Origin: Myrica gale | Lineage: Eukaryota; Streptophyta; Magnoliopsida; Fagales; Myricaceae | Assembly: GCA_963930655.1 (NCBI GenBank) | Contig: OZ005618.1 | Span: forward strand, 9,942,001 to 10,006,000 | DNA: 64,000 nucleotides | Direction: 5' to 3' | Shown: positions 36,571 to 49,193 of the stretch, in pieces | How positions within the stretch are numbered: the first letter of the stretch is position 1 | Layout: every line of letters starts with the position of its first letter | Notes under the pieces: generated by a model | Databases searched by the model: none | What the model was told of the DNA's origin: nothing | The model's input: the letters and a program-made list of their open reading frames with translations, nothing else | Made by a program: the position numbers and the translations under genes

Positions 36571-39500
36571 CTAGTCCTCATCCTCAGTTAAGGCGGCAAA
36601 AGAGAAAGGTCTGAACTTGTACCCATCACCATAATAGAACTTGTTTTGAAATTCCACCCAATGAAGACGCAGGGCATGAAGAAAAGCACTGAGACTCTCC
36701 ATCATGAGTAGAATAAAGGCAGTCGCAAAGGTAAAAACTGCTAGCCCCACAAACCGGATGACAATGTTGTCATACCTGTCATAACTATACTTATGGTAAT
36801 ATCACTCACAAAGAATAAACAGCACTAGTCACAAGTATAAAGCGAGGGGGGAGGGGGGTACAAGAGTCACAAAGACATGAATGGTTATAGAATGCGAGAG
36901 TGAAAAGGTTGTGAACTAACTAGATATTACCAACTAAGATCTAGAAACTGAACAACAACAAAAAGATCTAGAAAATGAGTTATCAAGTAAAGTTCTCAAA
37001 CTGTTTAGTTCAGAAAAGAGGTGGATAAATCTACCAATAGAAAAACCAACATAAAAAGTAAATTACTTTTGACCTATACAAGACATTGATTGTGGTAAAT
37101 CACCCAACAAGGTAAGGATACATCATACCCTATTCAGTCTACTACTGTGTCTACACTATCTTTATATGCAGTCTGTGCATAACTGGAAGGATGTGTGGCA
37201 ACAAAATCATCCCACAGCTAAACAGAAGTAACTAATCAGAGGAAATTCGGAAGGAACCGAGCTACAGAGAAAACATGGGAGGCAATGTAGATCTGAAGCT
37301 TCCTATCTTAGTATTCGCATATAAGATATAATTTTTGAAATAATTTAAATGCGCCCCCGGTTTGTGTAACCTCAAGTTGATCTTCCATTAGAAAAAAAAA
37401 ATCTTGTATTTATTTTCAGTCTCATGGTACTCTCTACCCCAGGTACCCCAAGGCAAAAGAATAGTGTCTCATGCAACAGTTACAGAAGTTGAAACTCACC
37501 CCCAGGCAAACAGGAGGACTTTCTCATAGAAAACAGTTGACAATTCCGAATGTGCTAAGCTGTAATAGCAGTAACAGACACCAGTTAGACAATTACGCTC
37601 ACCTAGAAGAAATATACTTCTGAAGATGAGAAGAAACTTGAGGCTGTACCTTAAAGCCCAGAGTCGAAGATATGATGCCGTATTTGAAACTGCACCAAGA
37701 ACAAACTCTATAGAGTGTATCATTTGGTGCACAAACACCTCACTGAAATTGAAGTCCTCATGATGTTGCCTTGCAGATTCGGGTTCCAACTCAAGATCCA
37801 TCTCAGAGGTACCAAGTATTCCATAGGTGCGACCCTGAAATCTCTGGCAATATCATCAAGAAAAGTCAAGTTCAAATTGACCCTTGCAACTATTATAGAG
37901 ACACAAATGAGCAAAGTACGGGATAAAATATATTTTAGGTCCATGGAACAGTATAGGATCATGAGGATGACATTGAATTTAAGAAAACTAGAAACATGCA
38001 ACGTACATTTCATTAATGAATCCATTGCTTTCCTAGCACACAAGGATACTTAATAGGAGCAATTAATGGAATGAATGGGGGAAGCTGGAACTGAATCTTT
38101 TGTTCATGCAATTTTTCCCATCCGAAGAAAGGAATCTGAAGTATCTGGAAATACCAGACTAACAACCTCTATTGACTATACACTGCAACATAAATAATAA
38201 TAGAAATAGCCATCCATATTTTGCTTTTTTTGTTCCGATGATATTTCAACAATTCGAAAGTGGAACAATGTGAATACGTTGGAGCATTCTAAGGCTGATG
38301 ATCAGGAGGCAGACAATTTCAGACCCAAAATCACCATTAATCTTACTTTATATCTGGTGCTGCTCCCTGGGATCCTTACTCCCCTTTGAAGCAGATAGGT
38401 AGGGTCAAATTACAGTCTCAAACAAGCTGTTCCTACAGCCGCTCAACAGTTTATGTATTCACATGGTCCGAATAACATGCACAATATTGAATGAAGCAAA
38501 GGCGAAGTTCTGCCTCAAACGAAAAATGATCAAGATGAAATTCTGACCCATCCATACCCACAACAGAATTCCACTATAACCACAGTGGCATAGATCATGG
38601 ACAGAAGTAAAATAATGTCCAACCCATGTAATGTAGAGTCCACACCATAAGCATGATATAGTATCTAATCCAAAGGTGGGAGAAGAAGTGGGCCCAAAAG
38701 TGGAGGTATGAAGAATGATTTTAACTCCCAGATGAGAATCCATTGCAACAATTACAATTTAGAGCTCCTGGTTGTCCATTAATATCATGTCTATGAGATG
38801 CTAGTTGCATATAATGACAATGATCGAGTGTGCAATCCAAAAGTGAGAGAAGAAGTGGGCCTGATAACAGAGGATCTGATGGATTTGGTCATGAGTCCTA
38901 CGCTGAGACATATTTCTGAGCTACTCTGATGAAACGAAAGCACAATTTTTTGACAGGAGCCAAACAACTAAATGTGACAGTATAAAGAAATCTGTTTACT
39001 TTTCCGTCAGGAATGATTTGGGATTACAAGCAAAAAAATCAGGTTGAAACCGTCTGCTACTTTTAAGAGACTAAAGAAATCTTTGAGGAATAATAGAATA
39101 GTGGTCAACATCAATAACTTTTAGCATTACAACTCAAAGGAAGGAAGTGATTATTGCAATCATTTGGGCAGAAAATATGTATAAGGCAAGTTGAAAATTA
39201 TAGTACCTCCGTATGAAGCCTCTTCAAAATAAAAGGTTTTGGAAAAAGCATCCATGGAACTGCAATTATGGCCAAAAGCAGCAGTATTATCTGCAGAAGT
39301 TAAGAATTAATTAGGATATTGAAACATGGTATACATAACAAAGTTTACACAGTCAGAAATGTTAGTGGAGATCATGCCTGAAGAGGTCTTTGGCCCCAAA
39401 ATAACTGATTTTCACCAAGATCATCAGTGGGACTCAGGAACATGTAAATCATTACATGATAGAGGTCTGCCTGAGAACCAGTGCACCACTTTATGATAAT

Positions 39501-39615
39501 AAGAAGTGAAAGATACCCGAAAAGGCTGTTGAGAAATATCATCTGTGGCACAAACTGATACCTATCATCAAATGCAAGATAAGTGAACACTTGACTTCCT
39601 TTTGGAATTAAGACA

Positions 39616-39679
<64 letters not shown>

Positions 39680-42600
39680 CAAGCAGGGGGGAAGGGAGAA
39701 GACAAACCTTATATCCAGGGAGCTGCTAAAAAAGCGTGCATTGAAGTAACTTAATATGATTCCTAAGTTCATCTGGGTCACACCAAACAAAATAGACATC
39801 TTCATTTTAAGGGAATTCAGAAACGGCAGCTCTGTACGACTTCCACGCCAACTCGGATCCACACCAAATGGGTATGGATCTTGGTATTTAACTAAGCCCG
39901 CAGTGTATGCATCACTGACCAGAAGAACAAAAGTTGATTACAAAATTAAACAGCTGCATAAATAAATTCATTGGTAACAAAGAAACAAAAAGTTTTGAAT
40001 GTATACACTTGTAAAGCACAGAGAGCAAAGAGCCCTTCAAAATACAAGAGGTGGACGCTGAAGATGACCAGTAAATCAAAAGAATACAGTGATACCTAAT
40101 AGTCGACAAGAACTTTCAGAAGAGATAAAAACACAGGAAAAATTGAATGATGAATAAATATGAACATCATTCAATCTAGTTTTTTTATACAACTCGACGA
40201 ACTTCAGGAAAGCTACCAAACGTAGTAAAGCTCATTGCCAGGTACTAAACTCAGTAATATATCTGAAGAAGCCTGTTGAGTGTGAATTACGTTGCAGTGG
40301 AAGATTCATAGTATTGCAGCAATAGGTAGATCACTAAACCTCCCATCCCCGTGGAAAAGAACCAAAAACATAATTGAAATATCCAGCTTCCTATCAACAA
40401 CAGTGGAAAGATGTCTAAATCAAGGCTGAAAATAATCCAGATACATGTGCCAGCTTCTGCTCATTAAGCACACATATAACTTCCCAAAGTTGGCCCCTGC
40501 TTCAAATGCCTAGATCTCACATTTTTTCTTCTTTTTTTTTTTCTCTCTTCCTTTCTTTCTGGAATGGATGTGGTAGGGGGTTGAAGAGGAGACGCAGGGA
40601 AGACTAACGTACTTCCAAACCATAACAAAACCACATCATCACTGATGCACCTGTATATATTAACAATTAGGGATATAAACAATTTCTCTTCCACAAGCAC
40701 ATTAACCAAGAAAAAAGAATTCCTACAAGTGATGTTTGTACAAAATTAAGATGCACAGCAACCCCATAAGCTGCCCAAAGCTTCATCCAAAATTTGAATA
40801 GCTCAACGTATATATCCACTCGAAACAGTCAAAGGCTTAGACAAGACACCAAGGATAACATGAATGAGATCATATCTGTCAAGGAATGAGAGTATTCCCA
40901 ATGATATCAGAAAATTGACTTATTGAGAGATATGAAGAAATATACAAACCTGCATGTAGCATCTCGGCATTTGTAAGCAGATCCACCAAATATATGATAA
41001 GGAACAGAGAAGAACTCATTGTAAATCAACCCACAGTAGATGGAAAATACTGACATCAAAAGAAGTACATAGCGCCCACCATATAGCATCTCCATAAAGC
41101 TTCCAAGTTTCTGCAGGTAGCGTGGATAGAATTAGGTACTACGATTCACGTAGTTATGCCTAAATTCCCTCACGTCAAATGCACTTCCAGACGCAAACAA
41201 AGTTGCTTGCTATACTTCTTTATATCAAACATTCTATATCTGAGATATAGTAAGGACATTTTAGTTTAGGAATTTGAGTATGAAAAACCACCAAACAGCG
41301 ATCGGCATAAACTTCACCCATTTAAAAATTGGTTGAGTAGCATTATTCTTTATCTGCCGTTCCTCTAAACAAAGAGCTATCACTCATGGGATGGGGAGAG
41401 GGTAGAAGTTGTCCAGTTATCCAATTATCCAGCAAATAGAACAGTATTCCTATTTCTGCTACGTCGATTCACAGTGCTGCTACGTAACTAGTACCCATAT
41501 GGGAAACATTGTCACTTTTATTTCACAAACACTTGCCCACCGAAGTAGAAACAGTATCACTATGACTGATTGATCAATATATGACCTATCATATCTTTTA
41601 TCACCCTCTAATTGATGACTTGCAATATGGAAAGACTACAAAATGCAGGACACCATGCTTAATTATCCTTTCACTGAAGGAGGATACCGTTCACATCACT
41701 AGACAAGTACAGTTTCTTTTTAATTAAACCCATTAAAGAACATACCTGTGTACCCAGCTTGCTTTCACGAGCTATAAGAACTAATGCTCCCAGCAACAAG
41801 CATATTCCATGACCCCAATCCCCAAACATCACAGCAAAAAGAAATGGAAACGTGATAACAGTGTAAATGGCAGGATTTGCTTCCTGATATCTTGCAACAC
41901 TGCCAAACAAATGTTTTCATTAGGATTCTAATCACAAAAGGAATAAACCTGTCGAGTATAAATGACAGCAGCACATTTCAATCTTTCCACCCCCGATAAG
42001 TTGCATATTTACTCACCCATATGCATCAACAATTTCCTGAAATGCACTCGTAAATTTGTTGGTTCTGAAATATGTAGGAGGTGATTCCACAGCATCCATC
42101 GCGTGGAATATTATGCCCACTTGTGAACTGCTATCAAATGTTGCACGTTGCAGTGCAGCCTGAATCTGTTGATTCATTTTAAAAGAGCATTACAAAAACA
42201 CTAAAAGAGCAACAAGCATGCAAGGTCATTAAACAGTAAAAGGGTCAACTGCAAAGCAAATATTTAAGCAAAAAAATTCAACGTAAAGTGAAAGAAAAAT
42301 AAATCACCTGAGCTTTTGCAATTATGGGGCACCAGCCCTCTCCAACAAGACATTTTTTCGTCACGTCAAAGTTTAGCATATTCAATGTATCATATACAGC
42401 TTTCTCCCTCCTTACCTGGGAAAACATTGAAAGTATTAAAAATTTATCAGAACCAAAAAAAGGCGAAATCACTCTCAAGTCAATACATCTGAGTTCAGAT
42501 ATTCCACATGATTACATCTGATAGTAAACTGGACAAACTGCCCTGAAGCTTACCATGCCGATCCATTTTACCAGGTGCATACTTATGGAAGCGAGGGCCT

Positions 42601-45600
42601 TATTTCGGTGACGGATACCCGCATCCAAGGTGGCCTCCAATTCAGCAAGACGTGATGATACCTGTAAGAAAAAACTTGAAATTTTAGTCAAATGATAAGA
42701 GTACCAACTGTTATTATTGTCAATAACTACCACATGCGACAGTAGGTGATAGTTAAGGCAAGACAAATCTGAGTTCTATCGATGTTAATAAATTCTAAAT
42801 ACAAATACTTTCACTGCATAAAATATGAGTAGGGATATCCTTGAAAGATAGTGAGCAAATCATTTAGGCATAAGGGTATACTGTGACAAAATTCAAGCAG
42901 AATGGGAAATCCCCATGCATAAAGATTAAAGAGAATGTCCCTATGAGATTTTAACTTTTTGTGTGAAATATGAAAATGTTGAGTCAAACATCCCTTTCAG
43001 AATACTTACTTCTCTAGTTATTTGCCTCTGCTTAGTTATGTCTTCAGGAACAGGGTAGAAATTTGCTCCAAATGCTTCACAAATTTTGAGAATCTTTGTT
43101 TTTGCCTGTTCACCTGAAAAATAGACTACAAATACTGTTTTCTCCACCTGCAAAGGTCAACTCCGAAGAATTATTGGGGCTGCACAAGAAGGTTAAATTA
43201 CTTCTTTCTAAAAGCATCGAAACTAATCAGGTCAGTATAAAGAGGGACATGAATGGAGAAACCAAAGTCCTAAGAATTGGAAGCAGAACCACATCTTGAA
43301 GATAAAAGAATCCAGGGGAACAACAATTCTCAAAGCAATAAACAGTATGGGAAGGAAGAAAACCGTTTCACTTGATATAGGATCCACGATCACTTCATCA
43401 GCTGGCGCCTGATTGAAAAACATATTGCCTCTTGTAGCACGAAACAAAATCCTTTCAAATCTAAGAACTTTGGATTTGCATATGATACCACTTATAAATC
43501 TCAAACCAGATTGGTCGGATCTTTCAGGTCTTAACTCCTGTAACACAATATCTACTATAAATCCAACCACGGTAGTAGAGTTAAACTACAGATCAAGCCT
43601 TATAAGACATAATGAACAAGCACCTGCTCAAGTAGTGATGCTGTCTCAACATAGACATCATTTGAGTATATATTCTCCTCTAATTCTATTTCCGAAACTG
43701 CATGACTACCACTTGATACTAGAAAACTTCCTGCCTGAAATTGCCCCCACAAAATCCATATATGAGAAGCTTAGCACACAAAGCATCCGCCATTAAAATT
43801 GAACGAAAAACAAACTTAGGAAGAATGCGTGTAGATGGGCATGAATGCAACATTGCAACAATCTAATCCAACAATAACTGTTGACCAGGAAAGACAAAGG
43901 GAAAAATAAATGAAAGAAAATCTAACACCAAAGATTGGCAGGATGTCGCTTTACTATCAACTTCCTGTGGCTGGGAATTATTTTAACGTCCTAGCTACGC
44001 CATGCCTTCAATACAAAACCTTGAATAAGCATTATTGGGTGGATACCATTTCTAAGGTGATGTTTGGTTAGGTAAAAAATACCAAATTTTTAAGAAAATC
44101 TTCAAAAAGTCAAAATTTTTACAACCAAACATCAAATTTCAACACCTTTTCACACAAATTCCAACACCTTTTCACACCAACTTCAATATTTTTTCATTAA
44201 AAAAAACAACCTACATCAAGGGTGTGTTTGCAAACTTATGAATTACCCAAAAATTTTCCCTATTTCCAAATTTCAGTTTGCAAACACAATTAATTCAAAA
44301 AATTTGGTCAAAAGAATAATAATAAAATAATTTCTTTCTCCCCTATTAAATCATCTCTTTTCGTTACAATAAACATACAAAATTTACTCAAATCATCTCT
44401 CTTCACTTTTTCACCAACTCCAATTAAATTATTCTTCTCTCTTCACTTTTTTATCAACTCCAATAAAATTCTACTTTTTCCACTACTTTCTTACCCTTTT
44501 TTTATAAGTAAGCCAATCTTTTTCACTACTTTCTTACAAAACCCAATTTTGATAAGTAAGCCAATATTATTAAAAAAAAAATAACGAGGAACAAACAACA
44601 ACGGAGCCAACAGTACAAGAGAAAATACTGAAGAACCCTAACACAAACAAACCAAAAAAAAAAAAAAAACTCCCACCCACCCTCAACCCAAGACTGCTTT
44701 CTACACAAACGAGAGGATCAACCTCGGTCTCCACAACAAGGGTCCCACACCCTTCGGGAGATGGACCTGAAGAGTCCATGCCCACATCTGCCCTGAAAGA
44801 CAACAACTCAACAATCCCATCTACCACATGACCCAACCCCCTCCTCCGACACAGAACATGGACTGAGAGACTCGGGGCCCCTGAGACAGACAACTCCCAG
44901 CCGATCCCCTCCCTCAGGACTGCCAACCCCCTCACCCGATATCTCACGGCCAGCCCCTAACTCCCCCACGTCGAATCTCCTACCTTTTCCCACCCCAAGA
45001 ACCTCACCTAGCCTCTCTGCCATACCCGCCCCCTGAACCTCTTCAAAAACCACTAAGGAAGAGCCGACGACCTGATCTGTGCCATCGACAACTAGATCCG
45101 ACGAAGAAAACACCCCTTGGGAAGAGACAAGCATATCGGGAAGCACGGAAGCAGAGATCGGCGCCAACTCCAGCGTCGGAAAGGCCTCCGGGATGCTACC
45201 CCTCGCCCCCGTAGTCGCCAGCGACCCTCCTTCCTTCGCTGGAGGTTGGTCAGCAGCATCGGCGGATCCTCCATGCTGACCGTCACCAACATCACGCGTA
45301 AGCTCTGGGTCTTGAAGGGTACCAGACCCTGACCCAAGTGGACCCAGCCCGTGTAGTGCCTCTGAAAGAGCCTCCTGGGCTAGAGCCAAATCACTTGGGC
45401 TTGAGAGCATTGGGTCCTGCCCATCCGCCTGCACCAGCCCTTGCAATGGGCATTTGCCCTTTCTCTCCCACACCGGCTTATCATTCGGACCAAGCAAAGT
45501 ATAGCCCGGCCCACCCTCACACCCTAAAAAGTTTAAAAGGATGTCAATCTCTGCACGTAGCCCCTGCAATTTCGTTCTCCAAAAAGACTCGTCAATCACC

Positions 45601-48600
45601 CTGCCACCAAAGACTCATGCGCAGAGGCATGCTGCACTGCCTTCTGCTCCACGCCACCCCCAGGCCCCTCTACGCCTGTCACAGCTAACACGCTACTCCC
45701 AAAGCTCTCCCCCTTCAACCCGCCCTTAGCAGCTTCAACGAAAGAAAACTCCTTGTGAACAGGAGAGCCAATAGAGCCACCACCGCCATTTTTAAGCTGA
45801 CCAAGGTAGGAAACCACACCCTGAAACACAGAGGCGAGTCCCAACCACCTTGACGCCCCCGTACCTTCCGGTACCATTACCACCCCTCGTCGTCGCCCTC
45901 CACCAAACTCTGCTAAGGCAAGATATCTGTCTGCCTTGTTGCAACACCTTTGTGCCATAAAGGCCCTAGAAACTTCATTAAATTTCACTACAAACTCCCT
46001 ATTCACATCCTCCAGCAATCTGGTAACCATGTTAACCAACCAAACAGCCCCATACTTCCCGATGAAGATAAAACTCATAGCCTTCCGACTCCACTCCGAG
46101 AGTTTCACATCACCACTGCCTAAGACTGTCACCTGAAAGACCTTAGCTTCAACACAGAATCTGCGGGAGAAGGACATCGAGACCTCCGAGCAAACAACTA
46201 TAACTGTAGAACACTTAATCGAAAAAATCTAACCAGGAAACTAACAGTCAAAGCAAAAAGGGAAAATAGGGAAGAGAGAGAACGGAGAAAACATGCTTTA
46301 CTCTTAGAATTACAGGAACCTACACTATCTCTGAAAGTCTATAGAACATCTTACAAAACCCAATAAAACTTCAATCTTCTCAATTTTCACAACATTCCCT
46401 AAATATTTTATATAGTTAAGGTTTGCAAGGGCATCCTTCATCTTCTTTCTCCTTACTTTTTAACAAACTCCGTTACTTTTTCATTAAAAAATTCCGTCAA
46501 ATCTACTCTCTTTACTTTTCAACAAATTCCAATAAAAATCATTTTAGAATCAAATATTCTTAAACTTTTTCACCAACTTTAACAAACCCCCATAAAAATT
46601 CAAAACTCTCAAAATTTACTCCTACAAACTGAAAATTCTTAAGATTTTTGCTTCCCAAACATTACCTAAGACAGATAGGCCACCAACCTTCTAGCAAGGT
46701 AATATTATGCAATATCAAATAGATGATGTCAAGGATTGAGTCTTCTCTAGCTAAGTAAGAAACATGGGATTGGTGATAGCCTAGAATAGGCCACACATGA
46801 TGAGAGCATCTAGCACATAACTACTACTCCATAAACACACAAGAGGGTGTGTGCAGATGTGTAAGCCAAGAAATTTACCTTTTGCAATACTATCTTGAAC
46901 TCCAAGAGCTCATTATACGATTGTCGAAGCTTCTCACTATTATTATTCATTTCAATTAGCTCATTCTCATGCTCTACAAGTTGTATCTGGAATGAAGAAA
47001 AGAAGATGCAATCCACATTATCAGATTTCAATTAGGCAGCACTTCATCGGTGCCTTCAAGCAAGAAGTTAGAGCTCCATAAAAAATCACAGGCAAAACTA
47101 CAAATTGGAGAAGGAAATGGAAAAAAAGAAGCAATTCTCAGTAGAACAAGAGCTAATGGAGAAATCAACCTCTAACTCTTCTAGCTCAATATCTTGTTGC
47201 ATGACAGGACGCACAGAAGATAGTAGACTGGCTTTACTAATTTGATCTTTAAAAAATCGTAGCTTTCTTGACATCTCTGCACATCGCTTCACCTGTGGAA
47301 AAGCTCTCAAATTTAGGTGAATCATATCGATTACTGGAAATAAACAAGAACTAAAATCCAAATTGTCAGCAAAGTCAAATTAACCATATTTGGTTACAGA
47401 CATAGGTTCAGGGGGTACACATTACGCATAGAGGAAAAATGTATGGAAGGCTTTTATCTCAGGTTGCATAGGGATATGAGGATTTAAAATAGCGACCATT
47501 GCTTATAAAAGTTGCTTGATACGAGTTTCAAGAACTGATAATGGAATGAGCTTTGAGGATTTTGCTCCAACAAGAACACTTGAAGTATGAGTTTGAATAA
47601 TATCTTAAACCAAAGCATTTCAAATCCAAAAAACTATGTAGTTTTTCACTGCTTTATTCAAGCGATTCAAACAAAAATCGTAATCATGTCATTTTCTGAC
47701 ATTGAATAAGAACAACATCAAGTTATGGGCTCATCCAACCTAGCAGCAGTGGAATACAGGAGGGAAAGATAGAATTAATGGAAGTCTAGCAAATGCTTAT
47801 TCTTTCCAGTTCACTACTGTAACATCAAAAGGAAGCACGCAAAAACTAGTGCAGGCTTCTGATCCTATACATTGGAATTGCCAAGCTCTATGTTTTAGAA
47901 GATACTTACACTAATAACTGCCTGCATCAGAAATCTCTAGAAGACCTACTTACGTACCTAAACAAATGTTTGACACCTTCGAATTTCCAAGATATATGAT
48001 ACTTACTCGAAAGTTTCCACATCCTAAAACATGTAGATTGTAGTAGAAGTTCTAGTCAGCGCCAAGAAGATACCTGATTAACGAAGGTTCGTTGGAAAGG
48101 ACTTTTATCAGTATTTAACTGCCAAAAAAATAAAAGAAAACAGGAATATGAGTCCATATTCTCCATGATTAAAAGTAGAGCATAAATTTCTTTTGAATAT
48201 GATCACACCCATGATCCTAGAAGGTCCAAAACATATTCTGTAAACTCTATCATACAGACAAAAACAAAAGATTACAGAAATAACACCTATAGCCTCCAAA
48301 AAAATGTTCTCCAGTATCCCATAGAGCTGATTTCAATCAAAGGTACTTTCACTAACTTTGAGTTTAGACTACAAGAAGAAACTATAAGAAACAAAAAAGA
48401 AACAAAGAAACATGATACAGTAATCTTATGTCAGAAATGGCAAGTTTTCATTCAATGTCCAACTAAAAATAAGGCAACTTAAATCTAGTTAGGCGTATTG
48501 AATTCCAGAATGTGTCCAGCTGCAATCCTTCGTATAAAATTGGTTGAAAGCACTAGCCACCCATATCTCATAACCCAACATCGGTCTGCCTTTCCAGATA

Positions 48601-49193
48601 AGAGTTATGCAATCCCAAAATTATACAAATCGGAACTCATGCTGATACTATCATATAGATGCCCGAAATTACGAATTAATTTCAAATTGAGACCCTGCCT
48701 TCAAGAAGCGCCCACCAATCAAATTGAAGTCACTAACATCCGTTATTAACAACAAAACCAAATATTATCGCTACGCCTCAACAAATATAAACTGAACAAA
48801 AAATTCCAAAATCTCGTGTGGTTACTACGAAAATGCAGGAATGAGAGCAAGAAAAAGTTCCAATTCTACTTATCCAAATGGAACAGTTGTAGAATTCTAC
48901 TAACTCTTATTAAATGTACACACGAACTATGTAAGCCTTTACCCACTCCAATTAAATAGCATCCCATGGTTCCTGGATAATCTCAGCAAAAATAACAGAA
49001 ATGCCAATGCCAAATCTATCACCGAGTCCGATCTTGAGTCGGAACTTACATCGCGGAATTGGAGGAGGCCGAGTTCGCCGAGGTAAGAGACGGCACGGTG
49101 AGCGCACTCAACGGGAATGATGAGCTGAACAAAGGTCATCTTCTCGGAGCGCATCAGATCCATGGACGGCAAGTTGTCTATGAACCTCTCCAT
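36571..49193 (-). CDS. VHA-a1: V-type proton ATPase subunit a, VHA-a1 type, 18 exons, 818 aa
   Basis: Subunit a forms the proton half-channels of the membrane V0 sector; plant VHA-a1 works in the trans-Golgi network/early endosome. Exons: 49193-49050, 48118-48074, 47292-47170, 46986-46879, 43734-43624, 43537-43364, 43147-43010, 42661-42554, 42415-42308, 42165-42017, 41899-41746, 41110-40950, 39914-39708, 39561-39378, 39290-39207, 37843-37650, 37559-37500 and 36775-36571. Every phase closes and the total is 2,457 bp, in line with the family length. The start [19 protein letters not shown] is preceded by non-ATG sequence. The N-terminal cytosolic arm includes a coiled coil. The membrane part carries [31 protein letters not shown] and [17 protein letters not shown]. 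The essential arginine lies in [16 protein letters not shown], at about residue 726. Similarity to VHA-a1 rather than a2/a3 rests on the MDLMRSEKM start and the GLRFISGII region. Intron 14 starts with GC. Confidence 0.95.
39612..39678. repeat. (AC)n(AG)n compound microsatellite in intron 13 of VHA-a1
   Basis: About ten AC units run into about twenty-three AG units. They fill almost half of a 146-bp intron and stop about 30 bp from the donor of exon 13. Confidence 0.95.
44570..46177 (-). pseudogene. LINE-type ORF1-like remnant in intron 4 of VHA-a1
   Basis: Two overlapping minus-strand frames (46177-45596 and 45599-44808, with a 1-bp register change near 45598) encode [20 protein letters not shown], then [13 protein letters not shown] sequence with [20 protein letters not shown] and a [10 protein letters not shown] block. 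A long Gly/Ser/Pro-rich tail follows. The pattern resembles the N-terminal ORF1 proteins of LINE retrotransposons annotated in woody eudicots. The GC content is far above the flanking intron, which marks it as an insertion. No reverse transcriptase or endonuclease follows, so it is a truncated piece. Family assignment is from memory of similar proteins and is not certain. Confidence 0.5.

Noticed and set aside
44056..44480. AT-rich flank of the LINE remnant with repeated TTTTCACCAACTCCAAT strings, similar to 46440-46640
   Set aside because: Suggests a pair of MITEs or one nested element, but the ends are not sharp enough to annotate.
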